In this document: piece after piece, positions 1-7,810 of the stretch | Layout of the letters: each line of letters begins with the position of its first letter | Position numbering within the stretch: position 1 is the stretch's first letter | Origin: DASSFZ01 sp035292585 | GTDB taxonomy: Bacteria; Chloroflexota; Anaerolineae; Fen-1058 | Reading direction: 5' to 3' | Assembly (NCBI GenBank): GCA_035292585.1 | Contig: DATDPU010000101.1 | Span: 1-64,000, forward strand | Length of the DNA: 64,000 bases | Notes under the pieces: model-generated | Told to the model about the DNA's origin: nothing | The model's database searches: none | The model's input: only the letters and a program-made list of their open reading frames with translations | Made by a program: the position numbers and the translations under genes

Positions 1-2
1 AG

Positions 3-38
3 CGGCGGGCTAGCTATAGCTGGCCCGCCGTGTTTTTA
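3..38 (+). terminator. Intrinsic terminator of a gene left of the window
   Basis: A 13-bp stem (CGGCGGGCTAGCT against AGCTGGCCCGCCG, one G-T pair) with a tight loop is followed by TGTTTTTA. It reads rightward and lies just beyond the 3' end of the leftward lipoprotein gene at 50-538, so it presumably ends a gene outside the window. Confidence 0.75.
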
Positions 39-49
39 GAGTCGAAGTG

Positions 50-538
50 CTATTGGCTCATGCTACCCGCTGCCGGTGTGCGCTGCTCCGGTTGTTCGCA
101 CAGAAACGGCCCGCGCCCCGCGCCGCCGTGATACGCATATACCTGTTCACCGACTTGCAAAGCGATGCGGTATCCCTCGCGCTGCACCTGGATGTAGGCG
201 ATTCCGGGCTGCGGACAACCCAGGCTGGCGTCCGGCCAGACTACGGCCTCAAACGTAACCAGGTGCACATCGGACGGCTGCACGGACAGCCGCCCGGCCA
301 GGTCCGCGATCGCCTGATCGACTAAAGGCTGCGTGCCGGCGGGCGGCGATACGGTAGGTTGCATTTCATCATCCTCTGTCTCGGGTGTCGGTGGTGGATT
401 GAGTGGCGCCAGTGTGAGGGAATCGCCCGGCGACGGCGGGCCGGGTGTCGGAGTGAAGGATAGCGTCGGATCGATTGCGACGGGAGCGCAGCCCACTACA
501 AGCCAAGCCACGCAAATCAGCGAGCGTTTACACCACAT
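50..538 (-). CDS. Putative lipoprotein, conserved Cys-containing domain
   Basis: The N-terminus carries a short basic stretch, a hydrophobic core and a lipobox ending in LVVGC (Cys17), so a lipid-anchored, extracytoplasmic protein is predicted. Residues 25-70 are a Pro/Thr/Ser linker. Residues about 72-150 form a compact domain with the motif VWPDASLGCPQPG and a second Cys in PFLCEQ, which could form a disulfide. Small lipoproteins with this type of C-terminal domain occur in Chloroflexota, but I do not know their function. The gene faces the terminator at 3-38. The ATG at 538 is followed directly by the signal peptide, which supports the start. Confidence 0.75.
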   Translation of the reverse strand: MWCKRSLICVAWLVVGCAPVAIDPTLSFTPTPGPPSPGDSLTLAPLNPPPTPETEDDEMQPTVSPPAGTQPLVDQAIADLAGRLSVQPSDVHLVTFEAVVWPDASLGCPQPGIAYIQVQREGYRIALQVGEQVYAYHGGAGRGPFLCEQPEQRTPAAGSMSQ

Positions 539-635
539 GGTTCATCCTCCGTTAGCCAGGATTAGTCTATCGTAGGGACGTTCGCGTAAAGCAAGAGGTT
601 TCATCCTGTGCAGGTCGCTTGGGTATGGCGGTTGT

Positions 636-702
636 GCTCACCGACCGCGCGGACGCGGGCCTGGAGCAGCAAAAAGCGCAACTTGTGACCGCGCGCAGTA
701 TA
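636..702. repeat. GC-rich dispersed repeat, copy 1
   Basis: This stretch matches, in reverse complement, the copy at 43501-43598: shared blocks include GCTCACCGACCGCG, CGCGCGGACGCGGGC, TGGAGCAGCAAA, GCGCAACTTGTG and CCGCGCGCAGTATA. About 30 bases present in the other copy are missing here. It lies in the 539-827 gap between two divergent genes, where I see nothing else apart from a possible promoter region. Confidence 0.7.
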
Positions 703-827
703 CCAGCGTAACCGGTCATGCAGCGCTTACCCCTTGAGCATGCTCTTGACAAGCCGCTTGCCCTCCTCTATGCTCTTTACGCCGCAACGGAAACGGGTTG
801 CGAACTGCCGCCGAAGAGCGTACGGAC

Positions 828-1982
828 ATGAACCGGATTCCGCTCGACTTACGCCGCTTGACAATAGTTACCGTGGTGATTGTCGTTTTCGTACTGGCAA
901 TCGCCTGGAGCGCGTATGGATCAGAAGCCGCCATACCCGATATAACTCCCTGGATTGAGGTCGTCGAGGGCACCGTGCCCCCTACTCCAGTTTCGGCTAG
1001 CAGTCAGCTCCCGGCTAGCACTCCTATCTCCCCGCCGAGTGACAGCGAGCCTACGTCAACGCCCACCGCTTCGCTTCCGGCAACATCTAACAATCCGATC
1101 GATTCTGCAACGACCGCCAGCGTACCTAGTATCACCTTCACGCCGAACGCGACAACGGCAGCCGGACCCAGCGCCATGCCGACGCCGCGCGGGACATCCT
1201 TACCCAACTCTACCGCTCCTTCTTCGACTTCGGCGGCTCTTCCAACCGCTAACCTGACTCTATCGCCAACGTTCACACCGCCGCCGACCGGGAGCGCCGG
1301 CTCGACCGGCCAGCCGACGGCCACGCCTAGCCGCACACCGACGGCTACGGCGACCACGGCACAGACGGCATCCGCCTGTATCAATGCTCAACTACAACCG
1401 AACACGGCCGATCCAGACTGGCCTATTCAGCGCGTATGCATCTATGCGGACGATGATGGCTTTTGGTGGATCTTGGGCGAGGTCAAAAACAACACCGGCA
1501 GCGCGCAGATAGACGTGGATATCTCCCTCGTGCTATACGATAGCAACGGGACAACCCTGGCTAACGACCGCTTGATCGTCCCCACCCAGGTGATGCCCAA
1601 CGGGGTAACTCTGCCCTTCATGTTTTGGGCGCTGGATGTCCCTTCCACGCCGGCTCGGTACAGCTTCAGCGTCAACCCGAATTCTGAGCCGCCCGAACTT
1701 ATCCCACGAACCGATTTCCCGGTGAGCAACCTGCAACGCCATCTGAACGACGCGGGCGAGCTCGTCCTGACCGGCCAAGTTACGAATAATGGCACAGCCG
1801 CTCCGGTGTATGCCGAAATCTTCGTCGCATTCTACAATCAGGACGGGAAAGTCGTGGCAATGGTCTCAGCCTTCTTGGATGACACGTTTATGGGCCCATC
1901 GCAAACAGTCAGTTTTGAGTTGATCGCGGAGGGACGGATCAGCGAGGTCTTTAGTGAGACGGCGACCGTGCTCGGTTACTAG
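828..1982 (+). CDS. Membrane-anchored protein with Ser/Thr/Pro linker and two FxLYD-like domains
   Basis: The 384-residue protein begins with a short cytoplasmic segment and one hydrophobic helix (TIVTVVIVVFVLAIAWSAYG, about residues 12-31). A long Ser/Thr/Pro-rich region up to about residue 185 follows. The C-terminal part holds two tandem beta-sandwich-like units: one around ICIYADDDGFWWILGEVKNNT and another around LVLTGQVTNNGTAAPVYAEI. These resemble the FxLYD type of extracellular domain, whose role is usually unknown. The topology suggests a surface-exposed domain held off the membrane by a mucin-like stalk. The ATG at 828 is chosen over a TTG 30 bases upstream because it directly precedes the membrane segment. 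A palindromic repeat follows the stop codon. Confidence 0.75.
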   Translation: MNRIPLDLRRLTIVTVVIVVFVLAIAWSAYGSEAAIPDITPWIEVVEGTVPPTPVSASSQLPASTPISPPSDSEPTSTPTASLPATSNNPIDSATTASVPSITFTPNATTAAGPSAMPTPRGTSLPNSTAPSSTSAALPTANLTLSPTFTPPPTGSAGSTGQPTATPSRTPTATATTAQTASACINAQLQPNTADPDWPIQRVCIYADDDGFWWILGEVKNNTGSAQIDVDISLVLYDSNGTTLANDRLIVPTQVMPNGVTLPFMFWALDVPSTPARYSFSVNPNSEPPELIPRTDFPVSNLQRHLNDAGELVLTGQVTNNGTAAPVYAEIFVAFYNQDGKVVAMVSAFLDDTFMGPSQTVSFELIAEGRISEVFSETATVLGY

Positions 1983-1998
1983 CTCAGGTAGCTGTTAT

Positions 1999-2062
1999 GG
2001 ACCTCCGAGGTCTCCCACGGGCTGATAGTGTGCAGCGCTACCCGCAAAGACCTCGGAGGTCT
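1999..2062. repeat. AGACC...GGTCT palindromic repeat (terminator-like)
   Basis: Two arms, GGACCTCCGAGGTCT and AGACCTCGGAGGTCT, are inverted copies of each other (14 of 15 positions), and each arm is itself nearly palindromic. It sits between two convergent genes (828-1982 and 2092-2778), so it may act as a bidirectional transcription end. Variant copies are at 32109-32142 and 43354-43394. Confidence 0.75.
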
Positions 2063-2091
2063 AGTTGATGAATCGAGGTTCAGGCTACCGT

Positions 2092-2778
2092 TCAACTATC
2101 GTGGTCTCCCAGCGGCACGATGCGTTGGCGCAACGCGTAAATGGCAGCTTGTGTGCGATCGGCCAGGTGCAGCTTGCTCAGGATATTGCTGACGTGTGAC
2201 TTGACCGTCTTCTCGGCGATGACCAGCGTCTGCGCGATTTCCCGGTTGCTCATACCCCGCGCGATCAGCCGGAGGACTTCCAGCTCGCGCTCAGTCAAGG
2301 CATCGACGCCCGGCTCGCGCCGCTCGCCGCCCACCTCGCTCACCAGGCGCGCCGCGACCTGCGGATGCAGCGTCGCTTCACCGCGCGCCGCCGCACGGAT
2401 CGCCTTCGCCAGGTCTTCCGCGCTCACATCTTTCAGCAGGTAGCTCAGCGCGCCGGCGCGCACCGCCGGGAAAATCTTCTCGTCTTCCGCATACGAGGTC
2501 AGAACAATCACCTGCGTATACGGGCTGACTTTCTTGATCTCGCGGATTGTGCCGATGCCGTCCAGCGGCCCGGTGGGGCCAGGTGTCGGGTCGGGCATGA
2601 CCAGATCGACCAGCGCCACGTCCGGCACGACTTCGGCGGCAAGCTTGATGGCTTCACGCCCGTTGCTCGCTTCGCCGACCACTTCGATGTCCGGCTCCGT
2701 GCCCAGGTAGGCGCGCAAGCCCTCACGCACCACCGAATGATCATCGATCAAGATAATCGTTGTCTTCTCAGACGACAT
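2092..2778 (-). CDS. NarL/FixJ-family response regulator (LiaR-like)
   Basis: An N-terminal receiver domain (residues 5-125) has the acidic pair DDH, the phospho-accepting Asp in ALVDLVMPD, the Thr in VLTSY and the conserved Lys in YLLKD. A C-terminal LuxR-type helix-turn-helix spans residues 158-222 (LTERELEVLRLIARGMSNREIAQTL...). It should bind DNA when phosphorylated by its partner kinase, which is encoded directly upstream with a 21-base gap. A strong ribosome site (TAGGAGG, five bases before ATG) supports the start. It is the last gene of a three-gene LiaF-LiaS-LiaR-like operon on the minus strand. Confidence 0.92.
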   Translation of the reverse strand: MSSEKTTIILIDDHSVVREGLRAYLGTEPDIEVVGEASNGREAIKLAAEVVPDVALVDLVMPDPTPGPTGPLDGIGTIREIKKVSPYTQVIVLTSYAEDEKIFPAVRAGALSYLLKDVSAEDLAKAIRAAARGEATLHPQVAARLVSEVGGERREPGVDALTERELEVLRLIARGMSNREIAQTLVIAEKTVKSHVSNILSKLHLADRTQAAIYALRQRIVPLGDHDS

Positions 2779-2799
2779 GCTGTCCTCCTAGCCTCATCC

Positions 2800-3771
2800 C
2801 TACCTCACCGGCACGCGCACGCGCACCAGGCTGCCTGCACCCGGCGCGCTCTGCACCGCACACGTTCCGCCAAACGATTCGGCCCGTTCACGCATGCTGT
2901 GCAACCCCAGTCCTTCGTGGTGCGCGCTTAGATCGAAGCCATGCCCATCGTCTTGGACGCGCAACTCGATCGCCGTTCCATCGCGCTGTAGCGAAAGCTG
3001 GATGTGTTTGGCGCCCGAATGTCGCACGGCATTGCCCAGCGATTCCTGGGCGATCCTGAAAAGCGCGGTCTCCAGTTCTAGCGGCAAGCGGCCCATCACC
3101 TGCGCGTCGACGACCACGGTCAGGCCATAGCGGCTGTTGAAGTCTGAAACATAGTGTGTCAAAGCCGCCGATAGATCGGCGCCGTCGAGCGCGGTCGGGC
3201 GCAGTTCACGGATCAACGCGCGCATCTCGCTGTGAGTCTCGCGCGCCAACAATTCGAGCCGGGCCAGATCGGACGCCTGCGGGTGATCGGCCAGTTTTTT
3301 GCGCGCGGCTGCGGCCAGCATGCTGATGCTGAAGATCTGCTGGTTGACCGAGTCGTGCAGGTCGCCGGCCAGGCGGCTGCGCTCGGCGGCCGTGGCCAGC
3401 CGGCGCAATTCATTGGCATTGGCGTCGAGGCGCGCGGCCATTTCGTTAAACTGTTCAGCCAGCTCGGCGATTTCATCGTCGCCGTCTACCACCAGGCGTT
3501 GGCTCAAATCACCCGCAGCGATCGCCGCGCTGGCGCGGGCGATGGCCCGCAGTCTCAGCTTGATCACGCGCGCCGTGATAAAACCGAACGTGCCGCCGGC
3601 CAACGCCGCCGCCCCGATCACCAGCGCCGGGCTGCGCGGGATCCAGGCGAAGGCCACGGCCACTTCGACGGCCAGGATGGCAAATACGGTGACGATGACG
3701 TACGTCGCCGTCAACCGCCACTGGATGCCGGAATACAGCGGCCGGGAACGAAAGGGAAACTGGTCGCTCAC
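2800..3771 (-). CDS. Membrane sensor histidine kinase, HisKA_3 type (LiaS-like)
   Basis: The 323-residue protein has two hydrophobic segments near the N-terminus (about residues 15-65) with almost no external loop, then a HAMP-like linker. Next come the dimerisation/phospho-acceptor helix RLAGDLHDSVNQQIFSISML and an ATP-binding domain with an N-box (QESLGNAVRHSGA), G1 (DDGHGFD) and G2 (GLGLHSMRERA). This is the NarX/LiaS/DesK family, which phosphorylates NarL-type regulators. The very short external region suggests that it senses through the membrane or through the LiaF-like neighbour. I chose GTG at 3771, which leaves four bases after the upstream stop and has AGGG upstream. A TTG at 3792 would overlap the preceding gene. 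Confidence 0.88.
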   Translation of the reverse strand: MSDQFPFRSRPLYSGIQWRLTATYVIVTVFAILAVEVAVAFAWIPRSPALVIGAAALAGGTFGFITARVIKLRLRAIARASAAIAAGDLSQRLVVDGDDEIAELAEQFNEMAARLDANANELRRLATAAERSRLAGDLHDSVNQQIFSISMLAAAARKKLADHPQASDLARLELLARETHSEMRALIRELRPTALDGADLSAALTHYVSDFNSRYGLTVVVDAQVMGRLPLELETALFRIAQESLGNAVRHSGAKHIQLSLQRDGTAIELRVQDDGHGFDLSAHHEGLGLHSMRERAESFGGTCAVQSAPGAGSLVRVRVPVR

Positions 3772-3775
3772 GCGA

Positions 3776-4525
3776 TTACCCTGCACGCACAACGTTGAGG
3801 TCGCCGAAGATCAGCGAGGCGCGGAGACGGACGCGCCGGGGCGCAGCCTCGTAGGCCGCCGGGACATCGCTGTACCGCCGCAGAATCACATCCTGCTTGC
3901 GGCCAAAGACACTCACCGTGACGAAGGTGCACTGCGCATCGAGCGCGACCGGCAGATCGGCGGGCGCCCACACGTCGATGTCACCGATAATGCCGTTCAG
4001 ATCGATGGTGGTTTCCCCTTCGGGGATATGCGCCTTGCTCAGGTCGATTTTCATATCGCCGATGACGGTCGTCGCGCGCAGGTTGCGCAGTTCCCAGCCC
4101 GGTTGAGTCAGCTTGAAGTCGCCGAAGATCGAATCGTATTCGAGGCGATCGGCCGCGACCGATGGCCTGACCGTCCGGCCGCGATTCGTCTCATACAGGA
4201 TCAACACGCCGATGACGATCAAGACCAGCGGCCAGAAGCGCGACAGCAAAAATCCGAACGAGAAATCGATCAGGCCCATGCCATCGGCCAGTGTGAACGC
4301 GCCGATCAGGATGAAGCCCAGGCCCAGCGTCAGCCGGGCCGCCCCCACACCGCGCCCGCGCGGCGCAACCACGACTGCCCCCAGCCATAGCCAAAAAAGA
4401 CCCCAGAGGATGCCCCAGATGCTGAAGCCGCGCAGGAGGCCAAGATTGCTCAAAAGATACAGCCCGCCGATCAAGACCAGCACAAAGCCAAGCAATACAC
4501 GCGGGCGTTCGATAGCGTTATTCAT
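3776..4525 (-). CDS. LiaF-like membrane protein
   Basis: The 249-residue protein has four hydrophobic segments in its first half (VLLGFVLVLIGGLYLLSNLG; IWGILWGLFWLWLGAVVV; LGLGFILIGAFTLADGMG; FWPLVLIVIGVLILYE). The C-terminal half is a soluble beta-rich domain with repeated phrases of the type IFGDFKLTQPGWELRNL, IIGDIDVWAPADLPV and IFGDLNVV, characteristic of LiaF/DUF2154-like proteins. In Firmicutes, LiaF restrains the LiaS kinase. The gene order F-S-R and tight spacing make the same role likely here. The ATG at 4525 follows GGGAGG with eight-base spacing. The stimulus, probably envelope stress, is inference. Confidence 0.85.
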   Translation of the reverse strand: MNNAIERPRVLLGFVLVLIGGLYLLSNLGLLRGFSIWGILWGLFWLWLGAVVVAPRGRGVGAARLTLGLGFILIGAFTLADGMGLIDFSFGFLLSRFWPLVLIVIGVLILYETNRGRTVRPSVAADRLEYDSIFGDFKLTQPGWELRNLRATTVIGDMKIDLSKAHIPEGETTIDLNGIIGDIDVWAPADLPVALDAQCTFVTVSVFGRKQDVILRRYSDVPAAYEAAPRRVRLRASLIFGDLNVVRAG

Positions 4526-4643
4526 GCAGGCGCCTCCCAACATAAGTTCGGTGTCAGTGTAGCGTGAGGAGGGGCACTCGTCACGAGGCTAGCGGTTGAA
4601 ACCGGCATGGGTCTTGAGGCGGAGAATCCCCAATCTCCGATCT

Positions 4644-4675
4644 CTAATCTCCAGATTCCAGGTAGTGGAGATTAG
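4644..4675 (-). terminator. Hairpin downstream of ppa
   Basis: A 10-bp stem, CTAATCTCCA against TGGAGATTAG, lies just past the leftward pyrophosphatase gene. It is embedded in a longer run of related AATCTCC and GGAGATT words (about 4630-4688). It has no clean T-run, so it may be a repeat that doubles as a transcription end. Confidence 0.5.
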
Positions 4676-4689
4676 GGCTTGGAGATTGC

Positions 4690-5217
4690 CTACCATGTCT
4701 GTTGTCTATACAGTTCGACCGCGTGCAGGATACGCTCGCGGGCGTTTTCGGCGCGCGCCCAACCCAGCGTCTTGACGTGCACCCCTTCCAAGTCTTTGTA
4801 GACGCCGAAGAAGTGCGCCACCTCGTCGAGAAAGTGTTGCGGGATGTGCGGCAGATCATACACGTCCCGGTAAATCGGGTCGGTGGCCGGCACGCACAAA
4901 ATCTTATCGTCCGGGTGGCCCTTGTCCATCATCTTGAACAGCCCAATCGGGCGGGCGACGATCACGCAGCCGGGGAAGCTCGGCTCCCCCACCATGACCA
5001 GCGCATCGAGCGGATCGCCATCTTCGTAATAGGTGCGCGGGATCAGACCGTAGTCGCCCGGATAATGGATCGACGAATACAGAACGCGATCGAGTTTGAT
5101 CGCGCCGCTGTGCTTGTCGTACTCATACTTGTTGCGCGAGCCTTTGGGGACTTCGACCACGATGTGGATGTCATTCGGCACATGCGGCCCGGCTTCCAGT
5201 TCGTGCCACAAATTCAT
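4690..5217 (-). CDS. ppa: Inorganic pyrophosphatase (family I)
   Basis: This 175-residue protein hydrolyses pyrophosphate to two phosphates in the cytoplasm and so pulls biosynthetic reactions forward. The family I features are present: a KYEYD stretch, the Mg-binding signature DGDPLDALV, KDDKILC-like HPDDKILCVP, and the late VKTLGWA. The size fits bacterial family I enzymes. The ATG at 5217 (MNLWHELEAG) matches the normal N-terminus of the family, and the in-frame extension upstream does not. It follows the Uma2-family gene by 23 bases and may be co-transcribed with it. A PPi-type phosphofructokinase is encoded at 51212-52375. Confidence 0.95.
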   Translation of the reverse strand: MNLWHELEAGPHVPNDIHIVVEVPKGSRNKYEYDKHSGAIKLDRVLYSSIHYPGDYGLIPRTYYEDGDPLDALVMVGEPSFPGCVIVARPIGLFKMMDKGHPDDKILCVPATDPIYRDVYDLPHIPQHFLDEVAHFFGVYKDLEGVHVKTLGWARAENARERILHAVELYRQQTW

Positions 5218-5240
5218 GCACCAGGGTCCTTTTGAGTTGT

Positions 5241-5828
5241 CTAGATCAGCCCCAGTTCGCGGGCGATGGTCAGCGGCTTGGGCTGGGTCCACAACCACTC
5301 GATCCGTAACCAGAAGCCAGGCGCCGCTTCGCTGTGATAAAGGTCGTCATCCGCCACCGGCACACGCGCATACCGGCCTTCCGAGAGACGATAGAACTCG
5401 GCGATGCGTTGATCGGGATCGAGCAGCCAGTATTCGTGCACGCCAGCCAGCGCGCATTGCATGAGTTTGCGCCCGCGATCGAAGTAAGCTGTCGAACGCG
5501 AGAGGATCTCGACCACCAGATCGGCCGGGCCGTCGATGAAGGTGCGCTGGATACGGTTCTCGTGCGCTGTGCTTACAAACACGATGTCCGGCTCATACAC
5601 GTCGGATTCCGATAAGCGCATAGCCGTGCGGGAGCCGAGAACCCGGCCTAAGTCCTTCTCACGCACATACAGGCGGAGTATCTCGAATAGAAACGCGAAC
5701 AGTTCTTCATGCGGCGTCGAGGCAGGGGAGGCCATGAGCATTTCTCCATCGAGCAACTCAACCTTGCGATCTTCCGGCGCGAGATCGAGGAATTCTTTGT
5801 CGGTCATTCGAGTGGCAACGGTCGCCAT
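5241..5828 (-). CDS. Uma2-family (DUF820) putative endonuclease
   Basis: The 195-residue protein has the layout of the Uma2/DUF820 family, a PD-(D/E)XK nuclease-like fold that is highly multiplied in cyanobacteria and Chloroflexota. Typical pieces are the N-terminal LDLAPEDRKVELLDGEM, then YEPDIVFVS (the putative catalytic Asp), PADLVVEILSRST (the ExL-type Glu) and the end LLDPDQRIAEFYRL. The biological role is not established; some members occur near mobile elements. A ribosome site GAGGAG lies eight bases before the ATG. The gene runs into ppa. Confidence 0.88.
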   Translation of the reverse strand: MATVATRMTDKEFLDLAPEDRKVELLDGEMLMASPASTPHEELFAFLFEILRLYVREKDLGRVLGSRTAMRLSESDVYEPDIVFVSTAHENRIQRTFIDGPADLVVEILSRSTAYFDRGRKLMQCALAGVHEYWLLDPDQRIAEFYRLSEGRYARVPVADDDLYHSEAAPGFWLRIEWLWTQPKPLTIARELGLI

Positions 5829-5938
5829 GTGTTACGCTCCTCACCCCTGACTGACGAGAGTATACGCGCCGCCGGAGGGAGTGTCAAGGCAACGAATATC
5901 ACCGAACACCTGCCCCACTGCAGGTGCGGGTAAACAAA

Positions 5939-5967
5939 TCAGCGAACGGGTACACTCCGTTCGCTGA
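5939..5967 (-). terminator. Intrinsic terminator after the PBP-VWA gene
   Basis: An 11-bp perfect stem, TCAGCGAACGG and CCGTTCGCTGA with a 7-base loop, is followed on the minus strand by GATTTGTTTA. It sits just after the stop of the gene ending at 5991. A smaller hairpin, ACCTGC/GCAGGT, lies beyond it at 5908-5925. Confidence 0.75.
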
Positions 5968-5990
5968 CTCGTTGGCTCGCTGCTTCACTA

Positions 5991-7748
5991 TTAGAAGTAG
6001 CTGCTGATAATCTCCAATACATTCTGGATGTTAGCCGGATCGCCGGATTGTACACGCGTCGACGAAGTGCGCGCGACGGCGTTCAAGGCATTGATGTCGG
6101 CGTCGGACCCGTAGGCCACCGGGATGATCAGGATCGGGTTCTTGCCCGCGCGTCCCGTATGGATGACATTCGTCATCGCGTTGAGCGATTCGACGCTGGC
6201 CGTATCCTGTCCATCGCTGAGCAGCACAATCGCGCGAATGCGATCGCCCTCGTCTGCGGAGAGCGTGTTGACGGCTTCGATGACGGCGTCGAACAGCGCC
6301 GTGTCGCCATCGGCCTCCAGGTTCTCGACCGCGCGCCGCATGTCGTCACGGTTCCGCTCGAACGAATCGAGCGACACACGCATCTCGATCAGATGGTTGA
6401 ACGTCATCAACCCGACCCGATTCTGCGCCGGCAACCGATCGAGGAAGGCCAGCGCCGCCTGCCGCGCCTGATCGATCTTATCGCCCGACATCGAGCCGGA
6501 GACATCGATCAACATCAGCACGTCGGCCTGCTTCTTCACGTACTGCCACGACGCCTGGACGGCAGAGATCACGGCGGGGTCGGGCACGTCGAGCACCGTC
6601 GCCGGCTGCGCCGGATCGACGCCCAGGTCCGAACTGACCGGGTAGCCCAGCGGCACTTCCGTCGTCGCCGGGCGGAAGCCGTTGGACAGGACGACTTCCT
6701 GAACCGGCTTCGAGCGCACGTACTCGGTGAAGAGCTGCGCGGCGGCCCGCTGTTCGGCCGTCACCCAATCGGCGGTGGGGATCGAAAAGGGATGCTCGTG
6801 CCAGAACGTCCCTTCCTTTGGATACAAGGCCACCAGCCGCTCCGGCGGCTGATATTGCGTCTTACCCTGGTTGATGTAGATCAGGTCATTCTCTTCGAGC
6901 GCGACGAAGTCGAGATACTCCGGCCCCTGCGCGATATACTCTTTGAATTCGGTGGTGCGCGACGAGTAATGCTTGATCAGTTGCTCGATCTGGCGCACAC
7001 CTTGCTGCACCTGCGGCTGGTTGACGAGATCGAGCGTCAAGCGGCGCAGACCGGGGTTGTTCGAGTTGTAACGCGCGCTGGAGTAGAACTCGGCGATCAG
7101 CGTCGAGAGCGCGGTGCTGCTGACGTAGGGGTCGGTGTGGCCGTAGTAGACGGTGGTCCGACCTGCGATCCCGTACGCAGCCCAGCCGTTTGGATCGTTG
7201 AGCACTTCCAGCAGCTCCTCCCAACCGATCGGCTGGCCGGGGTGCTTGGCCTGAATCGCTTTCAAGCGCGACTCCCAAATCGCGATGACGACCGGCGCGA
7301 GCGCGGTCGGCGGGCTATTGGCCAGATCGAACAGTTCGCGCCCGGCCTGGTAGTTCGCCAACGCCAGCCAGTGGCTGACCGAGGGCGACCAGATCGTGGG
7401 CCGCTCGACGTTGGCGTTATTCGGCGCGATGACGGCGTTGACGATACCCTGCATCACCACACCGCTCGACGCATCTTTGCCCGTCACGAAAATTGGCCGC
7501 TCGCCCGCAGCAAGCGCTTGGCCGGTGACCGGGTTGCGGCTCTCCGCGAACGCGCGGTTGAAATCGTTGATCACCTGCGGCATGAACGGCGCGAACTCCG
7601 GCGCGTAGACGATCGAAATCTCAATCGCATTCGAGGGTCGATCGACCACCGGGGTACCGTTGACGGTTGCGCCGTCTTCACAGGCGCTGAGCAACACGGC
7701 CAGCGCCAGCCAGGCGGCGAAGAGTCGAGAAAAATGAGCGTGCTTCAT
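5991..7748 (-). CDS. Lipoprotein with periplasmic-binding fold fused to a VWA domain
   Basis: The 585-residue protein starts with a lipoprotein signal (ALAVLLSACEDG; lipid-modified Cys about residue 23). Residues 40-370 look like a type II solute-binding fold, as in extracellular family 1 binding proteins (IVYAPEFAPFMPQVINDFN near the N-terminus, IPTADWVTAEQRAAAQLFTEYV near the end). Residues about 405-580 are a von Willebrand factor A domain with a complete metal site: DVSGSMS, the Thr in DGDTALFDA and the Asp in LLSDGQDT. Such a protein would sit outside the membrane and bind a ligand or another protein in a metal-dependent way. No permease is nearby. The ATG at 7748 has GGGAG upstream. It forms an operon with the related gene at 7811-8995. 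Confidence 0.85.
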   Translation of the reverse strand: MKHAHFSRLFAAWLALAVLLSACEDGATVNGTPVVDRPSNAIEISIVYAPEFAPFMPQVINDFNRAFAESRNPVTGQALAAGERPIFVTGKDASSGVVMQGIVNAVIAPNNANVERPTIWSPSVSHWLALANYQAGRELFDLANSPPTALAPVVIAIWESRLKAIQAKHPGQPIGWEELLEVLNDPNGWAAYGIAGRTTVYYGHTDPYVSSTALSTLIAEFYSSARYNSNNPGLRRLTLDLVNQPQVQQGVRQIEQLIKHYSSRTTEFKEYIAQGPEYLDFVALEENDLIYINQGKTQYQPPERLVALYPKEGTFWHEHPFSIPTADWVTAEQRAAAQLFTEYVRSKPVQEVVLSNGFRPATTEVPLGYPVSSDLGVDPAQPATVLDVPDPAVISAVQASWQYVKKQADVLMLIDVSGSMSGDKIDQARQAALAFLDRLPAQNRVGLMTFNHLIEMRVSLDSFERNRDDMRRAVENLEADGDTALFDAVIEAVNTLSADEGDRIRAIVLLSDGQDTASVESLNAMTNVIHTGRAGKNPILIIPVAYGSDADINALNAVARTSSTRVQSGDPANIQNVLEIISSYF

Positions 7749-7810
7749 TTCCAATCTCCCATCCAGCGGCAGCGTCGAGTGACAGATGTCGAATGTTCGG
7801 CGATAGATAT